DNA of 64,000 nucleotides from Theileria orientalis strain Shintoku. Its lineage: Eukaryota; Apicomplexa; Aconoidasida; Piroplasmida; Theileriidae. Location of the stretch: NCBI RefSeq assembly GCF_000740895.1, contig NC_025260.1, positions 558,001-622,000 of the forward strand, given 5' to 3'. Of this stretch, positions 62,101-64,000 are shown piece by piece. Below the pieces are notes generated by a model, which ran no database searches, was not told the origin of the DNA, and worked only from the letters and a program-made list of their open reading frames with translations. The translations under genes were made by a program, and so were the position numbers. How positions within the stretch are numbered: the first letter of the stretch is position 1; each line of letters starts with the position of its first letter.

Positions 62101-64000
62101 ATCGGTGCAACCTTTGATAGTGAACTCACGGAAATAGAAGTTCCGCCCTTCAAAAGGAACTTTAAACACAACTTAAAGATCGTAATCGGAGAGCCAGGGG
62201 CACTTCACGTCATTGGAATCAGCTTCTTACTGTTTGATAAATTGCAGTGCTATCAGCTGATGTTTAAAGACTGCAATTTGTTGTCGCATCTGTTGACACG
62301 ATACGAGGCCGAAGACGCGTTTGAAGATAATTTAAAGAGCGACACAGGGCTGATGGATTTGCTAAAGTATTGTTTAAATAGTTAGCTAGAAAGCCACTTG
62401 GCAAATAATCACTAAGTGTACGCAGTAGTTAGCATTGGTAGCCGACGACAATAGTTTAATTAACCGTCTCTATTTGCAAATAATAAAAACGTTTAGGAAA
62501 AGCGCTGTGTTGGAGTTGAATGCAGTTAACAATTACAACAAGTCGAGACTGGACGTTTATTTCACGGATTTCAACAACTTTTACACGGACGCCAGGTTTG
62601 GCAACTTCTACTCGATAGGCTCGAGTAGGAGGACGACTAGTTCTTCGAGAGTGGCAGGTAAAATATCACTGAACACGAGCATATATGACTCCGCAAGAAG
62701 TAACATGAGTCGGATGACAAGGAGCATCAGTAGCACGAGCGGAGTTGTCGAACGTGCAAACAGGAGGACCAGTATTGGGAGTAGCAGTGCTAGGCTTAGC
62801 AGCATTAACACAGTAGCCACGAGTAACAATCCGAGCATCATTGACATTGACAGCATAAAAAGTGACATGGTTAGCTGGCTGAGGGTCCCAAAATCTGGAC
62901 AAGGGACAGTTTTGAAGCAGCTAAAGTTGTGTATGAGTTATTCGTGCAGCTACTGTAACATCTTCTACAGCTATTACGACTCACTGTTGGCGAGTGGCAG
63001 GGGTGATAGAGCGTCAATAAACGTGGCTTATGGCCACCAAGTCAATGCACAGTCGTGTAACGGTGCTAATGCCCATAATGTGGACACGGCTAACAATGCC
63101 AATGTTGACTCTAGTACCAGGACCAATATCTCTAATGTTGACCCTAGTACCAGGACCAATATCTCTAATGTTGACCCTAGTACCAGGACCAATATCTCTA
63201 ATGTTGACCCTAGTACCAGGACCAATAACGGTAATGCCGATAGCGGAGATAATATGGAGGTAGCTCGGCTAATTAACGGCGAAATAAAGCTGATATACGT
63301 CAGGCTGAAGAACGAGAATAAACATCACACCTTTACAAATGTTAAAATATCGGCACTGCCTTACTATACAGCTGAGTCAGCAGACCATGATGTTATCCAT
63401 AGATATAAGAACGAAGTGTACGGAGCGAAGAAGAGGAAAATAAAGAACATAACGATAGGCGGAGACTACGTGAAGGAAAAACTTAAGAAAAACAGACTTA
63501 AGAACATAAAACAGCAGTTCTACTCAAAGTTTATCATTATATTGAACGAACACTGCCAGCTGGTTAGAAGTGACCGCGTTGACTGCCACGATATAAGCGT
63601 GAATAACTACCATGAGCACACTGGTGGAGTGAGTGTTCCACCTAATGAGACACTGTATGTGCCAATAATTTACAAGTGCAACGACATCATAAACAACTTC
63701 AATGTCATACTGGATTACACGATTGTTAAGGTCGGAGATGGAGGCGCCAGTGACACAACTAATTCAACAGTTGGCGATGGCGCGAATAGCACTGAGAGGG
63801 GGTATGTGCACAGGAACGTGAAGGTGAAGGTTCAAAAGTCGTTGGAAATAAACAGCATTAAGTTCGAAAACATGGTATACTTCAATTTGAAGCACTTCAT
63901 ACACAACGCGGATGAGTTTGGCCACCTTTTTAAGCAGTCGACACTATCGTCGCTTAAAACGTACACGCCGATATTCGATCACAAGTGCGTAAGGGCTTTC
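59182..64000 (+). CDS. TRAPPC8: TRAPPC8/Trs85-like subunit, 5' part only (runs off window)
   Basis: Exon 1 (59182-62366) and exon 2 (62497 to beyond 64000) are joined by a 130-nt intron (GTATTG...TTTAG), chosen because it alone keeps the frame. About 1,060 residues lie in exon 1. Trs85/TRAPPC8 is the defining subunit of TRAPP III, which activates Rab1 in ER-Golgi traffic and autophagy. Matching features: a central VLKEIVLNILTSFLSQLVAR helix and the following ADLHFMLR-like YGDLHLAINKKEMAMNYYTL, then an Ig-like C-terminal region NPLPVCLVLKNVRLITIGAT and GEPGALHVIGISFLLF. The family similarity is partial, so confidence is moderate. Inserted Asn/Asp/Ser-rich tracts lie near 61030-61140, 61340-61500 and 61850-61970, and a 33-bp coding repeat at 63100-63225. 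The 3' end lies outside. Confidence 0.65.
63100..63225 (+). repeat. 33-bp coding tandem repeat in TRAPPC8-like gene
   Basis: About four copies of an 11-codon unit encoding NVDPSTRTNIS, in frame. Nucleotide identity between copies is nearly complete, indicating recent expansion. Confidence 0.92.

Overview
The window reads as nuclear chromosomal DNA of an apicomplexan piroplasm, most likely a Theileria species. The evidence is eukaryotic housekeeping genes broken by many very short introns (several of 29-31 nt), gene spacing of a few hundred bases, AT-rich intergenic DNA, and at least two translation-type GTPases (EF-G and Obg) with hydrophobic signal-like N-termini, which fits an apicoplast. 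Species cannot be fixed from the sequence alone. I find no rRNA, tRNA, transposon, CRISPR array or clear foreign DNA.

Layout. 1-9.9 kb: 5' part of a DENN/AVL9-like gene (leaves the window on the left), TCTP, a MYND zinc-finger protein, organellar EF-G, the GTPase DRG1 and a small TAF10-like protein. 10-22 kb: a SET8-like histone methyltransferase, a secreted or plastid-type protein, importin-5 (introns full of tandem repeats), a WD40-like protein and an RRM protein whose coding 3' ends overlap. 22.5-31.2 kb: cohesin subunit SMC1, a five-exon UFM1 ubiquitin-like modifier too fragmented to show as an ORF, and a COG2-like Golgi tether. 31.6-40 kb: proteasome ATPase Rpt5, a four-TM protein, glyoxalase II, RPL38, a 950-bp non-coding stretch that may hold a structured RNA, and RPLP0. 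40.6-52.5 kb: a PPP1R21-like coiled-coil protein, a small conserved protein, a calmodulin or myosin-light-chain-like protein, organellar Obg, the CHIP/STUB1 ubiquitin ligase and NAD-dependent glycerol-3-phosphate dehydrogenase. 53-64 kb: PRP4 splicing kinase, a Rieske protein (RFESD-like), a small unknown protein and a TRAPPC8-like gene that leaves the window on the right.

Functional themes: membrane-traffic tethers (DENN/AVL9-like, COG2-like, PPP1R21-like, TRAPPC8-like); protein quality control and ubiquitin-like modification (Rpt5, CHIP, UFM1); chromatin and nuclear functions (SET8, SMC1, importin-5, TAF10-like, PRP4 kinase, RRM protein); and organelle translation or biogenesis (EF-G, Obg, possibly the signal-peptide protein). 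There are no operons; genes are independent, with shared divergent promoters and tightly packed convergent 3' ends. Exon limits come from reading GT...AG junctions and protein continuity by eye. Spans given for multi-exon genes run from start codon to stop codon and include introns.
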